48,974 nt of DNA from Candidatus Obscuribacter phosphatis (GCA_001899315.1 MOYA01000003.1:37357-86330), one strand, 5' to 3'. Positions 1-9,634 are shown, counted from the stretch's first letter. Numbers and translations: made by a program. The notes: generated by a model from the letters alone, not told the origin.

Positions 1-964
<964 letters not shown>

Positions 965-1046
965 AACTAATTAGTGAAATACATAAAAACCTCAATATGC
1001 AGACTTCAGGGTATTGGTGATACATCACCAATTACGCCCTAAAAGC

Positions 1047-1165
1047 TTCTTGGTGCCCAAGCGACCGGAACACACCCGTTCCCATCCCGAACACGAAGGT
1101 AAAGACGGTCAGCAGCGACAATACTTGGCGGGAGACTGCCTGGGAAGATAGCCCGGTGCCAGGAG
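1047..1165 (+). rRNA. rrf: 5S ribosomal RNA
   Basis: About 119 nt, placed some 80 nt after the 23S end, as in a normal 16S-23S-5S operon. The ends pair with each other (TGGTGCC at 1051-1057 with GGTGCCA at 1155-1161, including G-U pairs), and the core has the conserved CCCATCCCGAACACG loop. No tRNA lies between 23S and 5S. The boundaries are set by the closing helix and could shift by a few bases. Confidence 0.95.
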
Positions 1166-1170
1166 TTATA

Positions 1171-1200
1171 AAAAGCCCACGTTCATCGCGTGGGCTTTTT
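1171..1200 (+). terminator. Rho-independent terminator of the rRNA operon
   Basis: Perfect 10-bp stem AAAAGCCCAC / GTGGGCTTTT (1171-1180 and 1190-1199) with a 9-nt loop, ending in a run of T. It starts 5 nt after the 5S rRNA. Confidence 0.93.
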
Positions 1201-1223
1201 ATTCAATTATTTGCGAGAACGAC

Positions 1224-2957
1224 ATGCCAGCATCTTTATCAAAACCAGTATTTTTCTCAGTTCTAGCCTTATTTTTCAATTTCGCTATTGCTTGCTCAAA
1301 CCTTGAAGCAGCCCAAGAAAACAAAGAGATCAGATCACTAGGAGAGCAAAGTTGCTCACTTCGCAGTCGCGAAGCAGACAGCTTCTTCTCTGCCTATCAG
1401 AAAGAGCTGAATGAAGCCGGCACTAGTCTCTGCGCCAAGAAATATAATGAAGCGGCAAGCCAAATTAAAAGTCTAATCGAAACTGAAAAGAAGAAAGAAG
1501 CGCCATCTAAGCGAGCTCTCTCTATTTTGCAGTACTGGTTAGCCGACTGCTATTACTTACAAAGCCGTTATACCGAGGCTCGCAAAGAATACATCCTATC
1601 TTTAGAACAAATACCCAACGATAAGCTCGAACCCAAAGAAAAAGCTTTGCGATTGGCTTGTCTTAGAGGATTGCTTGCCACCTCACATCGACTCAATGAT
1701 CCGGACACCGCTGCTTATTACTCAGATGAAGCCATGACACTAACCAAAGAAATCTTTGGTGGCGGAAATGTCAACTACGGCTGGAGCTTGATGCACCGTT
1801 CAGAGAATCTAAGTCGTCTCGGCAAAATCAAAGAAAGCGAAGAAGCTTTTAGGCATGCCATTTATCTATTTAGAAAATGCAATATGGATCGCATAATGCA
1901 AGAGGAAGGCATCAAAGACGCCTACAAAGCCGAAAGCGATGTAGAAAAGGAAGAAAAAAGAAAACGTATCTGGCGTCTGGTTTTTGGTACCACCAATGAA
2001 AAAGCAATGCCGGAAGACCTGGCGGAGAATGTTGTCGATCCGGTGGTGCGCTTTTGTGATGGCGAGTATGGGCTGCCGGAAAGCATAAATGTACACAAAG
2101 AAGCCCCTGGTTATGTCTGGGTCAATCCACGTCGTGACGCCGCCGCCATATTAGTTTGTGTGCACGGTCTTGGTTTACATCACCGCAACTTCGATTCTTT
2201 CGCCAAAGAGATGGTAAAGCAAGGTATCGTGGTAATCGCCTTTGACGTGCGCGGCTTTGGTTCTTACCTATCTAGCCAAGGACAAGAAAAGCTCGACTTA
2301 AAAAACTGTGTCTCGGACCTCAAACATGTAGTAGATGAAATCAGAGATGATTATCGCGACAAGCCTCTGTTTATGCTGGGCGAGTCTATGGGCGGCGCTA
2401 TAGCGCTGCGCTTTGCCGCCCTCTCCCCTGGCACCGTTGACGGTATCATATGCTCAGTCCCTGCCGGCAAGCGCTACAAAGCCGGCACAACTGCCTTGAC
2501 TGTAGCACTGCACTATGTCACCGAACCGAACCGTCCCTTTGCCATCGGCAATAAAGTGGTGGAACAATCGACCTCGAAAGAGCAAGATAGAGAGCGTTGG
2601 AAAAACGACCCTTCTTCGAGGCTTGAACTGACCCCAAAAGAACTTCTTGAGTTTCAGAAATTCATGAACGAAAACTCTAGCTATGCCAAGAAAATCAACC
2701 ATACACCGGTACTGCTCTTTCAGGGAGACGAAGATCGCCTGGTCAAGAAGTCAGGTACTTATGATCTCTTCGAAGCACTAGGGACCAAGAGCAAGACCCT
2801 TGTTATCATCGGCGGCGCCGAGCATTTGATTTTTGAAGCACCAGTCTTCAAAGACGATATTACTTCGGGCGTAGTCGGCTGGATGGAATCGCACGGAGCA
2901 CTCTGCGAGCTCCCAGACCAGAAAGAATCAAGCCCGAAAGAAAAAGAACGACGATAA
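1224..2957 (+). CDS. TPR-containing alpha/beta hydrolase (lysophospholipase / S33-like), exported or lipoprotein
   Basis: 577 aa. A hydrophobic N-terminus ends in AIAC, a possible lipobox with Cys24. Residues about 40-230 form helical TPR-like repeats. The C-terminal half is an alpha/beta hydrolase like monoacylglycerol lipases: oxyanion region VCVHGLGLHHRNF, FDVRGFGSY, nucleophile elbow GESMGG (Ser388), acid Asp504 in QGDEDRLV and His534 in GGAEHLIF. It is likely an ester hydrolase acting on a lipid or envelope substrate; the substrate cannot be read from sequence. The ATG lies only 19-24 nt after the rRNA terminator and has no good ribosome binding site, so its promoter must overlap the 5S/terminator region or it is expressed by read-through. 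TPR plus hydrolase in one chain is uncommon. Confidence 0.85.
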   Translation: MPASLSKPVFFSVLALFFNFAIACSNLEAAQENKEIRSLGEQSCSLRSREADSFFSAYQKELNEAGTSLCAKKYNEAASQIKSLIETEKKKEAPSKRALSILQYWLADCYYLQSRYTEARKEYILSLEQIPNDKLEPKEKALRLACLRGLLATSHRLNDPDTAAYYSDEAMTLTKEIFGGGNVNYGWSLMHRSENLSRLGKIKESEEAFRHAIYLFRKCNMDRIMQEEGIKDAYKAESDVEKEEKRKRIWRLVFGTTNEKAMPEDLAENVVDPVVRFCDGEYGLPESINVHKEAPGYVWVNPRRDAAAILVCVHGLGLHHRNFDSFAKEMVKQGIVVIAFDVRGFGSYLSSQGQEKLDLKNCVSDLKHVVDEIRDDYRDKPLFMLGESMGGAIALRFAALSPGTVDGIICSVPAGKRYKAGTTALTVALHYVTEPNRPFAIGNKVVEQSTSKEQDRERWKNDPSSRLELTPKELLEFQKFMNENSSYAKKINHTPVLLFQGDEDRLVKKSGTYDLFEALGTKSKTLVIIGGAEHLIFEAPVFKDDITSGVVGWMESHGALCELPDQKESSPKEKERR

Positions 2958-3024
2958 GGCTCGGATAAAGCCCTAACTTGCTTCCTAAAAGCAATCTATG
3001 AATGCAATCTGAAAATGCAATTCT

Positions 3025-5181
3025 TCAATATTGACCAAGATCAAAATGCAGCATAGACTGCATGCGCCGCCGACCACGCGGACCACCCAAGGGCATACCG
3101 TTTCTGCCCTTTTGAAGATCTGAAACAATCTCGGTCATCCATTCCATATCATCGGCACGATTGGAAAGGCTATGCAGCCAACCCATCGGATAAGAAACAG
3201 CCACCGGTTGAATAAAGGAGAGACCACCTTCTTTAAGAGTAAAGATAGGAGCAGGGCGCGCCCCAGCTTGGTGTACCGGCGCGAAATATGATCTGAACTC
3301 TGGTCCGGTAAAATTAGCCACATTCAGACCAAAGCTGGTAGAGAAAGCTTTAGAGTTAAACAATACCTCGCTGGCTTTATCATCGACAAAACGCACTGCC
3401 AAAATATACTTGCGGTCAGGGGTCCAGTACGAAAAGACCGAACCAGCCTGATCGCCCGGTTTACCCAAGAGCGAAACTATCTCGGAACGGCTCATACCAA
3501 GTTTTATCTTGGCTATCGACTTACCAGGTACTATCAAATTAGCCTGCGCCGTACTAGATGACTGAGACTGAGACTCAGAGCCAGCCTGCACTTTAGCCGG
3601 CTCTTTTGCCTGGGCAAGCGGACGAGGCACCATATTTAGTGCAGCAGCATTCTCCAAACCAGGCATGAGATCGGCCCACCAACGCAACATATCGGTGGGC
3701 GCTCCCTTATAAACTACGCCGAAAGAGTTGCCTGACTCCCGCCAAGCAAAGCGCAAGCCACCACTGGTCGGCTCAGCTACAGTGAAAGGTCCGTGCTTAA
3801 CGACTACTTTCACACCGCTATCTTTATCAGCGGCCAAGGCAGAAACATTAGCAAGACCGAGACCGGAAGCCGTTTGAAAGGCCGGAGAAGAAAAGGCTAT
3901 TTCGCTCACTTTACCTTCGCTGAAGCGCAAGGAAAGGAAATAACGCCGATCAGCGGTGCGATAAGTGATTGAACCGGCGCCCTCGCTGGTCGGTCGTCCC
4001 AATATGTTCTCTACTTCTTCACGACTCATGCCAAGCCGACTTCTACCCACCGATGTCCCCGGCACGATCAAGATGCCGGGCTTAACATAAGCCGCTGCAG
4101 GTTTCTCGATTTTCTCAGCGGGCTTCTGCGAGATTGGCGGCTGCGAAACTGGCTGTACCGGCTTCTCCTGAATCGGCTTCTCCTGAATTGGCGGCTGCGA
4201 AACTGGCGGCTGCGAAACTGGCGGCTGTGATAAAGCAATAGATGAGCCGACCTTGGTAGAAGCAGATTTCACCTCCGGCAAGCCGGGGCGCCTATTGACC
4301 GGTTGCGCGGCTATACACAGGTCATTGCCTTTCCATTTACTTTCCAGCACCGGCGTTTGCATACGCCCGCGCTCTCGCAATACCTGCTCCTGCACTCGCT
4401 CTTTCAGTTCACTAAACATTTCGCCAATGGTGGTGTCTTTGCCTTTCTTGCGCAAAGCTTCCAAAAGATTGGCGGTAAATACCCCGTTGGCACCATTCTT
4501 ACTTTCCCAAGAAACTTGGTCTTCAGAAGAAGAGGCTATGACCATCTGACCCGAGCCCACAGCCAGCTCGCCGGCATCGATGCCGGTGCGACTAAGCCCT
4601 TTCGACTCGGTACGAGTAGCACCGCTATGGCAGGCATCGAGAAAAATGACTACGCGGTCGCAGTGCACTCTTTCCTTTATGTCTGAAGCCAATTTTTGCA
4701 TGGGAATGCCTGTGGTATACAAATCGTCCACATCTGTATCGTAAGCGATTAGATAGTTCTGCCCGCCCACATCAAGATCGGCACCACTGCCATGGGTTGA
4801 GATGTAAAGCACAACCAAATCATCCGGATGCGCCGTTCTCGGCAAAAACTTATCCCCCAGCTCAGAAAGAATACGCCTTTCAGTTGCTTCCTTATTGAGC
4901 AAAAGTCGCACATGGTCTGGGGCAAAGCCTGCTTCCTTGACCAGATAAGCGGCAAAATCTTGGGCGTCCTTAGCTGAATACTTGAGATTTAGACTAGGAT
5001 TGGCAAACTCGCTAATGCCGACCACCAGAGCCCATTTATCCCGAATAGGCCGATTTAGAGCAGCAGCATCCTGCTCGCTTTTCTCTAAAGGACTTTGCGC
5101 CCTCACTGGCGGCGAAAGAATAAACCCTTCACCGCCGACAAAAACCGCGATACTCAAAAACAAGCCCTTTAGTCTTTTCAT
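3025..5181 (-). CDS. Caspase-like cysteine protease (peptidase C14) with two C-terminal repeated domains
   Basis: 718 aa. A signal peptide (about 1-28, cleavage near VRA-QS) predicts export. The C14 p20 fold spans about 48-290: ALVVGISEF, catalytic His130 in YISTHGSG and catalytic Cys184 in FLDACHSGA. A proline/glutamine-rich linker (about 325-365) is built of short repeats. Two copies of an about 80-residue domain follow, each starting IVPGxSxxxxxLGMSRxEV with LGRP or LGKP; this LGMSxxEVxxLLGxP pattern resembles the SmpA/BamE-like fold. Such orthocaspases and metacaspases cleave after basic residues, but the target here is unknown. The ATG has a GAGCGG upstream. It follows the beta-lactamase-like gene on the same strand by 91 bp, a gap that holds the palindrome ACCGATATCGGT. 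Confidence 0.88.
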   Translation of the reverse strand: MKRLKGLFLSIAVFVGGEGFILSPPVRAQSPLEKSEQDAAALNRPIRDKWALVVGISEFANPSLNLKYSAKDAQDFAAYLVKEAGFAPDHVRLLLNKEATERRILSELGDKFLPRTAHPDDLVVLYISTHGSGADLDVGGQNYLIAYDTDVDDLYTTGIPMQKLASDIKERVHCDRVVIFLDACHSGATRTESKGLSRTGIDAGELAVGSGQMVIASSSEDQVSWESKNGANGVFTANLLEALRKKGKDTTIGEMFSELKERVQEQVLRERGRMQTPVLESKWKGNDLCIAAQPVNRRPGLPEVKSASTKVGSSIALSQPPVSQPPVSQPPIQEKPIQEKPVQPVSQPPISQKPAEKIEKPAAAYVKPGILIVPGTSVGRSRLGMSREEVENILGRPTSEGAGSITYRTADRRYFLSLRFSEGKVSEIAFSSPAFQTASGLGLANVSALAADKDSGVKVVVKHGPFTVAEPTSGGLRFAWRESGNSFGVVYKGAPTDMLRWWADLMPGLENAAALNMVPRPLAQAKEPAKVQAGSESQSQSSSTAQANLIVPGKSIAKIKLGMSRSEIVSLLGKPGDQAGSVFSYWTPDRKYILAVRFVDDKASEVLFNSKAFSTSFGLNVANFTGPEFRSYFAPVHQAGARPAPIFTLKEGGLSFIQPVAVSYPMGWLHSLSNRADDMEWMTEIVSDLQKGRNGMPLGGPRGRRRMQSMLHFDLGQY
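4121..4231 (-). repeat. 15-bp tandem repeats coding the Pro/Gln-rich linker of the caspase-like protein
   Basis: Two 15-bp unit types alternate on the plus strand: GGCGGCTGCGAAACT (several copies, two of them adjacent) and GGCTTCTCCTGAAT[C/T] (two adjacent copies). On the minus strand they encode five-residue units of the types SQPPV and QEKPI. Copy number may vary between strains. Confidence 0.8.
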
Positions 5182-5272
5182 CCGCTCGATTCTTTTACTA
5201 CTGCCATATAACTTCTGACGCCCTTATTTTCCCACCGATATCGGTTCATCTTTAGGATAAAGCTAAAAATAG

Positions 5273-6526
5273 TTAAGTGCCGGGTTCAGACTTTGCCACA
5301 CCATATACAGCATCCCTAATATCACGGGGAAACTTGCCGAGAGTGCCCTCTATGGCAGTATTGGTGAGGATGATGATTATGAGGTTTTTCTTACGATCAA
5401 CCATATAAGAATGCCCATAGGCGCCACCCCATTTTAATGTGCCGTTTTCATGGGGGCTTTTGGCGGCATCGCGGTCTTTCAAGACGGCAAAGCCATAACC
5501 AAAGCCCCAACCGTCCGGTTGCCCTTTCAGCTTAATATCACCTGTCTGAGAAGAGACCATTGCGGCAGCAGAGGCAGCAGAAAGCAAAGGCTTGCCACTA
5601 CCGGCAATACTAGATAGAAATTTCAGATAGTCGTCGCCTGTGCCGATCAAACCGCCACCGCCGGAATAGAAAGAGTTATTATCGAACAGTCGAGCGGGAA
5701 CGAAATGCAAGTTGCCGCCGCCGGGAAAGGGCACATCGCAAGCCGTGCCCATGCGCCGAGGAGGCTTGCCGTCGCGATAAGGAACAACCAGACGATCAAG
5801 CGCATCGCCGCCGAGAGCCGGTGAAATAGAAAAATCAGTGCTCTGCATTTTTAAGGGAGCAGTAACATACTTTTGGATGACGTTCGGCAGACTTTCACCT
5901 GTCACCTTCTCGAGCACTGCCCCAAGCACGTCGGAAGAGACACTATAGCGCCAATCGCTGCCAGGCTGAAATAAAAGAGGCACAGAAGCTATTCTTGCCA
6001 AATTTTCCTGCATCGAGCGTCCAGGAAAATCAAGACCATCGCTGACACCGGCTTTGATATAGGGACCATCTGATTTTTCCAGAAAGCAGTAATCGAGCCC
6101 GGCTGTATGATTCATCAGGTGCCGAATCTTGATTGAAGCAAGACTGCCGTCTGCCAACTTGGGCTGAAAATCAAGCCACTTGCTCACCTCATCGTCAAGC
6201 GATAACTTACCTTCCTCACAAAGGCGCAAGGCAGCCGCAGCCACTATCGGCTTGGTCATCGAAGCCAGACGAAAGATGGCGTGCACGGGCATTTTCTGCC
6301 CGGCTTCACGATCAAGATAGCCCCAGGCTTTGCGATAAACGGGCTTGCCTCCCTCAGCCACGATAACAACGCAGCCCACGATGGTTTGGTCTTCTTTGAT
6401 CGCCTTTTGCACCACTCTATTGACCCGGCCGGCAAAAGCCTTATCAATAGCTAAAGCAGGAGCAGCTAGAAAAGATAAGGAAAGAAATAGGGCGATCAAA
6501 ATAGGCATGATTACTGGCTTTCTCAT
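5273..6526 (-). CDS. Class C beta-lactamase-like serine hydrolase (PBP4*/EstB type)
   Basis: 417 aa with a clear signal peptide (residues 1-26, ending APALA), so periplasmic or secreted. The SxxK motif is Ser89-Met-Thr-Lys92 in RLASMTKP, and Tyr194 in WRYSVSSD stands where YxN is expected (Asn replaced). The third box reads WGGAYGHSYMVD instead of KTG. That pattern fits esterases and peptidases of the beta-lactamase family (EstB, alkaline D-peptidase, PBP4*) more than true AmpC beta-lactamases. No resistance role can be inferred. Divergent from the flavin-reductase-like gene. Confidence 0.88.
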   Translation of the reverse strand: MRKPVIMPILIALFLSLSFLAAPALAIDKAFAGRVNRVVQKAIKEDQTIVGCVVIVAEGGKPVYRKAWGYLDREAGQKMPVHAIFRLASMTKPIVAAAALRLCEEGKLSLDDEVSKWLDFQPKLADGSLASIKIRHLMNHTAGLDYCFLEKSDGPYIKAGVSDGLDFPGRSMQENLARIASVPLLFQPGSDWRYSVSSDVLGAVLEKVTGESLPNVIQKYVTAPLKMQSTDFSISPALGGDALDRLVVPYRDGKPPRRMGTACDVPFPGGGNLHFVPARLFDNNSFYSGGGGLIGTGDDYLKFLSSIAGSGKPLLSAASAAAMVSSQTGDIKLKGQPDGWGFGYGFAVLKDRDAAKSPHENGTLKWGGAYGHSYMVDRKKNLIIIILTNTAIEGTLGKFPRDIRDAVYGVAKSEPGT

Positions 6527-6606
6527 CTGTCTTAATAGTCAAGAATCGCCGCTTGAGAAGACGGCGCTTTTATTCATCGATTGAACCTGTCTAGTATACT
6601 GTCTCA

Positions 6607-7239
6607 ATGCTTTTTGATTTTGCCCAAACTAGTATTGATAAGCGTTACCGCTTGCTTACCGCCACAGTTTTTCCTAGGCCGATAGCCTGGGTCTCCACTG
6701 TTTCGCCCCAAGGCATTTACAACCTGGCGCCATTTTCTTTTTTCAATGTTTTTTCAAACGAGCCGCCTATTCTCATTTTTTCGCCCGGCTTTAAGGTAAT
6801 CGAAGAAGCCGGAGAGTCAGTCTTGGTCGATAAGGACACCCTGGCCAACATTAAGGCAAACGGACAATTCGTCATCAATTTAGTAAACCGTTCATTGGCC
6901 GAGAAAATGAATCTGACCAGCGGAGACTTCGCACCACAAGTAAGTGAATTTGAGAAAGCAGATCTTACGGCGACGCCATCACATTTGGTACTACCGCCAA
7001 GAGTAAAGGAAAGCCCGGTCAGCTTTGAGTGCACTCTATATGAGCATATAGAATTAGCGAGACTGCCAGGTGCCGGCAACCTGGTTTTAGGCGAAATACT
7101 CTGTATGCATATCGATGACGAGCTAATGCAGGGCAACCGTATCGATATGCAGGCTCTCGATCTGGTTGGTCGCATGGGCGGCAATAAATATTGCACAACC
7201 AGAGACACCTTTGATTTGGCCAGGCCGACTGCCGAATAA
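6607..7239 (+). CDS. Flavin reductase-like (DIM6/NTAB family) flavoprotein
   Basis: 210 aa, full length for the family. Residues about 20-165 match the FMN-binding split-barrel: FPRPIAWVSTVSPQGIYNLA, APFSFFNVFSNEPP, then DTLANIKANGQFVINL, the typical order of this family. Members reduce or bind FMN and often work with a partner oxygenase; no partner is adjacent, so the role is open. A possible -10 box TATACT (6595-6600) ends 6 nt before the ATG and there is no Shine-Dalgarno sequence, which suggests a leaderless transcript. A good terminator follows. Confidence 0.88.
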   Translation: MLFDFAQTSIDKRYRLLTATVFPRPIAWVSTVSPQGIYNLAPFSFFNVFSNEPPILIFSPGFKVIEEAGESVLVDKDTLANIKANGQFVINLVNRSLAEKMNLTSGDFAPQVSEFEKADLTATPSHLVLPPRVKESPVSFECTLYEHIELARLPGAGNLVLGEILCMHIDDELMQGNRIDMQALDLVGRMGGNKYCTTRDTFDLARPTAE

Positions 7240-7308
7240 AGAAATTAGCGACTAGTAAGCCTGGCGACCAGCCAAGATAAACATAAAATGCTGACTCTCT
7301 GAAAAACC

Positions 7309-7343
7309 AAAACACCACCCAGAACAAACTGCGGTGGTGTTTT
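7309..7343 (+). terminator. Rho-independent terminator after the flavoprotein gene
   Basis: Perfect 11-bp stem AAAACACCACC / GGTGGTGTTTT (7309-7319 with 7333-7343) and a 13-nt loop, followed by TAGCTATT. The A-run on the 5' side would also serve transcription from the other strand. Confidence 0.85.
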
Positions 7344-7709
7344 AGCTATTGTCTGACAGTCTTTCGAAACTTACGCTTCGCTCGGACTCAATATTTCTTC
7401 TGCAAATAGTCAGCATTTGCAGTAAGCGGACCACAATCTACAGTTTCCGGTCTGCGCAGACCTGCTGTTTCCGATTTGCCCCTCGGCTCAAAGCATTGAA
7501 CTCATCGAGTCAACGCTCACCGTTCGTGCTATTAATTCTACCGAATGCGAGACAAAAGTGAACTACCCCAAAGAATATTTTTTGGATATTTTCGAACACC
7601 CCAAACACAACCAAGAAAGCCATCTTTCGCATAGACAAGACTTGCCAGTAGCCTGAACCAGTCAAGGCTCGGCAACCGAGCCAAACGTATATATAGTTAT
7701 GAACAGCAT
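7344..7709. other. Non-coding, hairpin-rich intergenic stretch
   Basis: No convincing gene seen. It holds several perfect inverted repeats: CTGCAAAT / ATTTGCAG (7400-7407 and 7415-7422), the 14-bp palindrome GGTCTGCGCAGACC (7449-7462) flanked by two copies of TTTCCG, and the hairpin GGCTCGG-CAA-CCGAGCC (7666-7682). The last lies just downstream of the possible minus-strand 56-aa frame. It could be a structured RNA, an untranslated region or decayed sequence. A 70-codon plus-strand frame here begins with TTG and has no protein-like composition. Confidence 0.4.
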
Positions 7710-7880
7710 CTATGGCTTGTTGTAATGGCGCCTCAAAAACATTGCAGCTGCCAAGAAGCCATATAGCACCATCTGTAGTGCCACCTGTATAGGCAGCCCC
7801 AGCACATGAGAGCGCGGCAAATTATAGTTCAGCTTCCTACAATCAAAAACTATGGTTTTCTTTGCTCTGTTTTGAACCAT
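7710..7880 (-). CDS. Possible 56-aa membrane peptide overlapping the 159-aa gene
   Basis: Short ATG frame starting inside the last 31 bp of the upstream 159-aa gene in another frame, an arrangement that permits translational coupling. It has a basic N-terminus, a central hydrophobic segment (about residues 26-49, including QMVLYGFLAAAMFL) and a basic tail RRHYNKP, as expected of a single-span membrane peptide. A hairpin (7666-7682) lies 28 nt after the stop. No family is recognised and no good Shine-Dalgarno is seen. It could equally be a chance frame. Confidence 0.25.
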   Translation of the reverse strand: MVQNRAKKTIVFDCRKLNYNLPRSHVLGLPIQVALQMVLYGFLAAAMFLRRHYNKP

Positions 7881-8329
7881 GATTTAGTATGCCGATATCG
7901 GCCAAGCCCTAGGCTGTCAAACTCGTCATGCTTTCTTTTTGCATGCACACCCAAGTGGAGCAAAACCTTATTGATAGCATCTTCGGCGTGTTCCGGTCCG
8001 AAACTGACGCTACCGTTTATCCATGCTATCGACGACTGTCCACCCGTGCCTCCAAAGAATTCAGCTTCGACATACGCGATCGCACCTGAATTTGACAACT
8101 TCTCTAGTTGCGCAGCAACCGGTTTCGACAATTTACAGAATCCATCCAATAGATCAGGCTGGGCTATGCAATCTGGACCAATAGAATGCAACTCCTCAAA
8201 CAATTCGTCGATGAGAGGCACCAGTCCATAGCCCTGCTCTAAGGATACGGTCCTAACGTACTGACTTGAAGGCGACAGCAAAGCAAGAGTGCTTATCTTT
8301 GCAATTACAGCCTGGATCTCATAGCCCAT
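7850..8329 (-). CDS. Conserved hypothetical protein with FFGGTGGQ motif
   Basis: 159 aa, cytoplasmic, no signal peptide or membrane span. It has a strong ribosome binding site GGAGGG 4 nt before the ATG, which favours it over the antisense frame. The layout recalls a widespread uncharacterised bacterial family: MGYE at the start, LVPL in the middle, AYVEAEFFGGTGGQSSIAW, then a C-terminal DEFDSLGLGRYRHT. Small proteins of this kind often sit alone in sparse regions; an immunity-like role is only a guess. A perfect -10 box TATAAT lies upstream (minus strand, 8421-8426) without a clear -35. Confidence 0.7.
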   Translation of the reverse strand: MGYEIQAVIAKISTLALLSPSSQYVRTVSLEQGYGLVPLIDELFEELHSIGPDCIAQPDLLDGFCKLSKPVAAQLEKLSNSGAIAYVEAEFFGGTGGQSSIAWINGSVSFGPEHAEDAINKVLLHLGVHAKRKHDEFDSLGLGRYRHTKSWFKTEQRKP

Positions 8330-8533
8330 AAGCCCTCCCTAAAGTTGAGCAAATACCTTTGCAGTGAGTTCTCCATCGAAGAGCGTCTCCACGGCGAGGT
8401 GTTGCCTGAATTGAGACCGCATTATAGCGTACAAACCTTAAGGACCTTGCCGCCGAACTTTAGGACTCCAAAGCTAATGTGAATCCTTCACGTTCAATAC
8501 CACGCCAAAAACACCCAAGCAAAGAGGGCTGGT

Positions 8534-9634
8534 CTAGAAAGGCGAATCAGAGATATTCTTTGCCTTCTTAAGGTCGGCCTCAGCATGGGCTTGATCTCCC
8601 ATCTGCTTATAAATCTTGGCTCTTTCCAAATAACTAGTAGATGTCGGCTCTAACTCGATGGTCTGACTGATATCCCTCAGGGCGCCCTGCAAATCTTTGT
8701 TCTTTGCCTTCAGTCGAGCCCGCGTGCGAAAAGCCTCGCCATCACTTGGATTATCTTTGATAAGCACGCTCAAAGTCTCAATTCCCTGAGCATATTTCTT
8801 CTGAGTTTCCAGACACCTTACAATCTGAAAAATCGTCCAGTCTTGGCGCTTTATCTGATAAGCCTTTTTGTAAGCGGCAATGGCCTCATCATAGCGATTG
8901 AGGTTCTCTAAGATTGTCCCTTTATCTCTAAAGACCGAAGCCGAATCGGGGTCGAATTGGGCGGCCTGTTCTATCCAGGGCAAAGCCTCCTTGAATTGCT
9001 TCTTGGTTGCAAGAAGATTAGCCTTCACATGGGCACAGCCTGAATAAGCAGGTTTGCAAGCTAAGGCTCGGTTTATCAGCTTCAAGCCATTGTCGATATC
9101 ACCATCGATCAAAGCCAATTTAGCTTTCTCCATCCACCCCTCACTATAGTTAGGGTCGAGAGCCACGGCTTTGTCTAGGTAGAAGCTAGCCGGGCGGCCC
9201 TTTTCGGTATCACCCATTTCAGACTTATATGTCCGGCTCAGTAAGCGATAATGCCGAGCCGTAACCAATTTAGTGGCACATACGGCCAAAAGCAGTTCTC
9301 GCGCTTCGCCCTCCAAACCCCTATCGATAAGCTCATCTGCTTCATCAAAAAAATCGTTGGCTTGCTGGGGCGTCATTTTATTGCCTAGCACTTTCGCCTT
9401 GACAGTGGACTGCCTAGCATGGACGGCCAACTTATTGAGTTGGACTGTCTGATCTTGACCTTTGCCCTGAGCTGGGCAAAACAAAAGGGGGCAGAGAGTG
9501 AGCAAAAGAGAGAGAGCACAAGCCGGAACGACCGCCAAGCTCTGACAACAAACTAGACTTTGGCGATAAGCCAAGCTAAAGCTGCGCCTTTGAAAAAGCC
9601 GCCTAAAGCCTTGAACAATCGAAACTATATACAT
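8534..9634 (-). CDS. TPR-repeat protein with N-terminal signal/anchor
   Basis: 366 aa. A long basic N-terminus (RRLFQRR) and a hydrophobic stretch about 36-54 suggest a signal peptide or membrane anchor. From about residue 85 to the end run tandem TPRs, for example YDEAIAAYKKAYQIKR and LKDISQTIELEP-like units. TPR proteins act as protein-protein scaffolds; no partner can be named. Its stop is 204 bp from the next gene. A -10 box TATAAT (9643-9648, minus) ends 8 nt before the ATG and no Shine-Dalgarno is seen, so the transcript may be leaderless. Confidence 0.8.
   Translation of the reverse strand: MYIVSIVQGFRRLFQRRSFSLAYRQSLVCCQSLAVVPACALSLLLTLCPLLFCPAQGKGQDQTVQLNKLAVHARQSTVKAKVLGNKMTPQQANDFFDEADELIDRGLEGEARELLLAVCATKLVTARHYRLLSRTYKSEMGDTEKGRPASFYLDKAVALDPNYSEGWMEKAKLALIDGDIDNGLKLINRALACKPAYSGCAHVKANLLATKKQFKEALPWIEQAAQFDPDSASVFRDKGTILENLNRYDEAIAAYKKAYQIKRQDWTIFQIVRCLETQKKYAQGIETLSVLIKDNPSDGEAFRTRARLKAKNKDLQGALRDISQTIELEPTSTSYLERAKIYKQMGDQAHAEADLKKAKNISDSPF

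Noticed and set aside
5273-6526. True AmpC-type beta-lactamase conferring resistance
   Set aside because: The YxN and KTG motifs are altered to YSV and an HSY-type box, as in EstB-like esterases; no resistance claim is supported.
6717-7208. 163-aa minus-strand frame inside the flavoprotein gene
   Set aside because: The plus strand carries a clear flavin-reductase-like domain over the same bases; the antisense frame is Ser/Arg-rich and motif-free.
8077-8084. HIP1 cyanobacterial repeat GCGATCGC
   Set aside because: I noted a single copy, about what chance gives in 49 kb, so it does not support a HIP1-rich genome.
7806-8231. 141-aa plus-strand frame antisense to the 159-aa gene
   Set aside because: The minus-strand gene has a strong GGAGGG ribosome site and a conserved-looking protein; the plus-strand frame has no good start.
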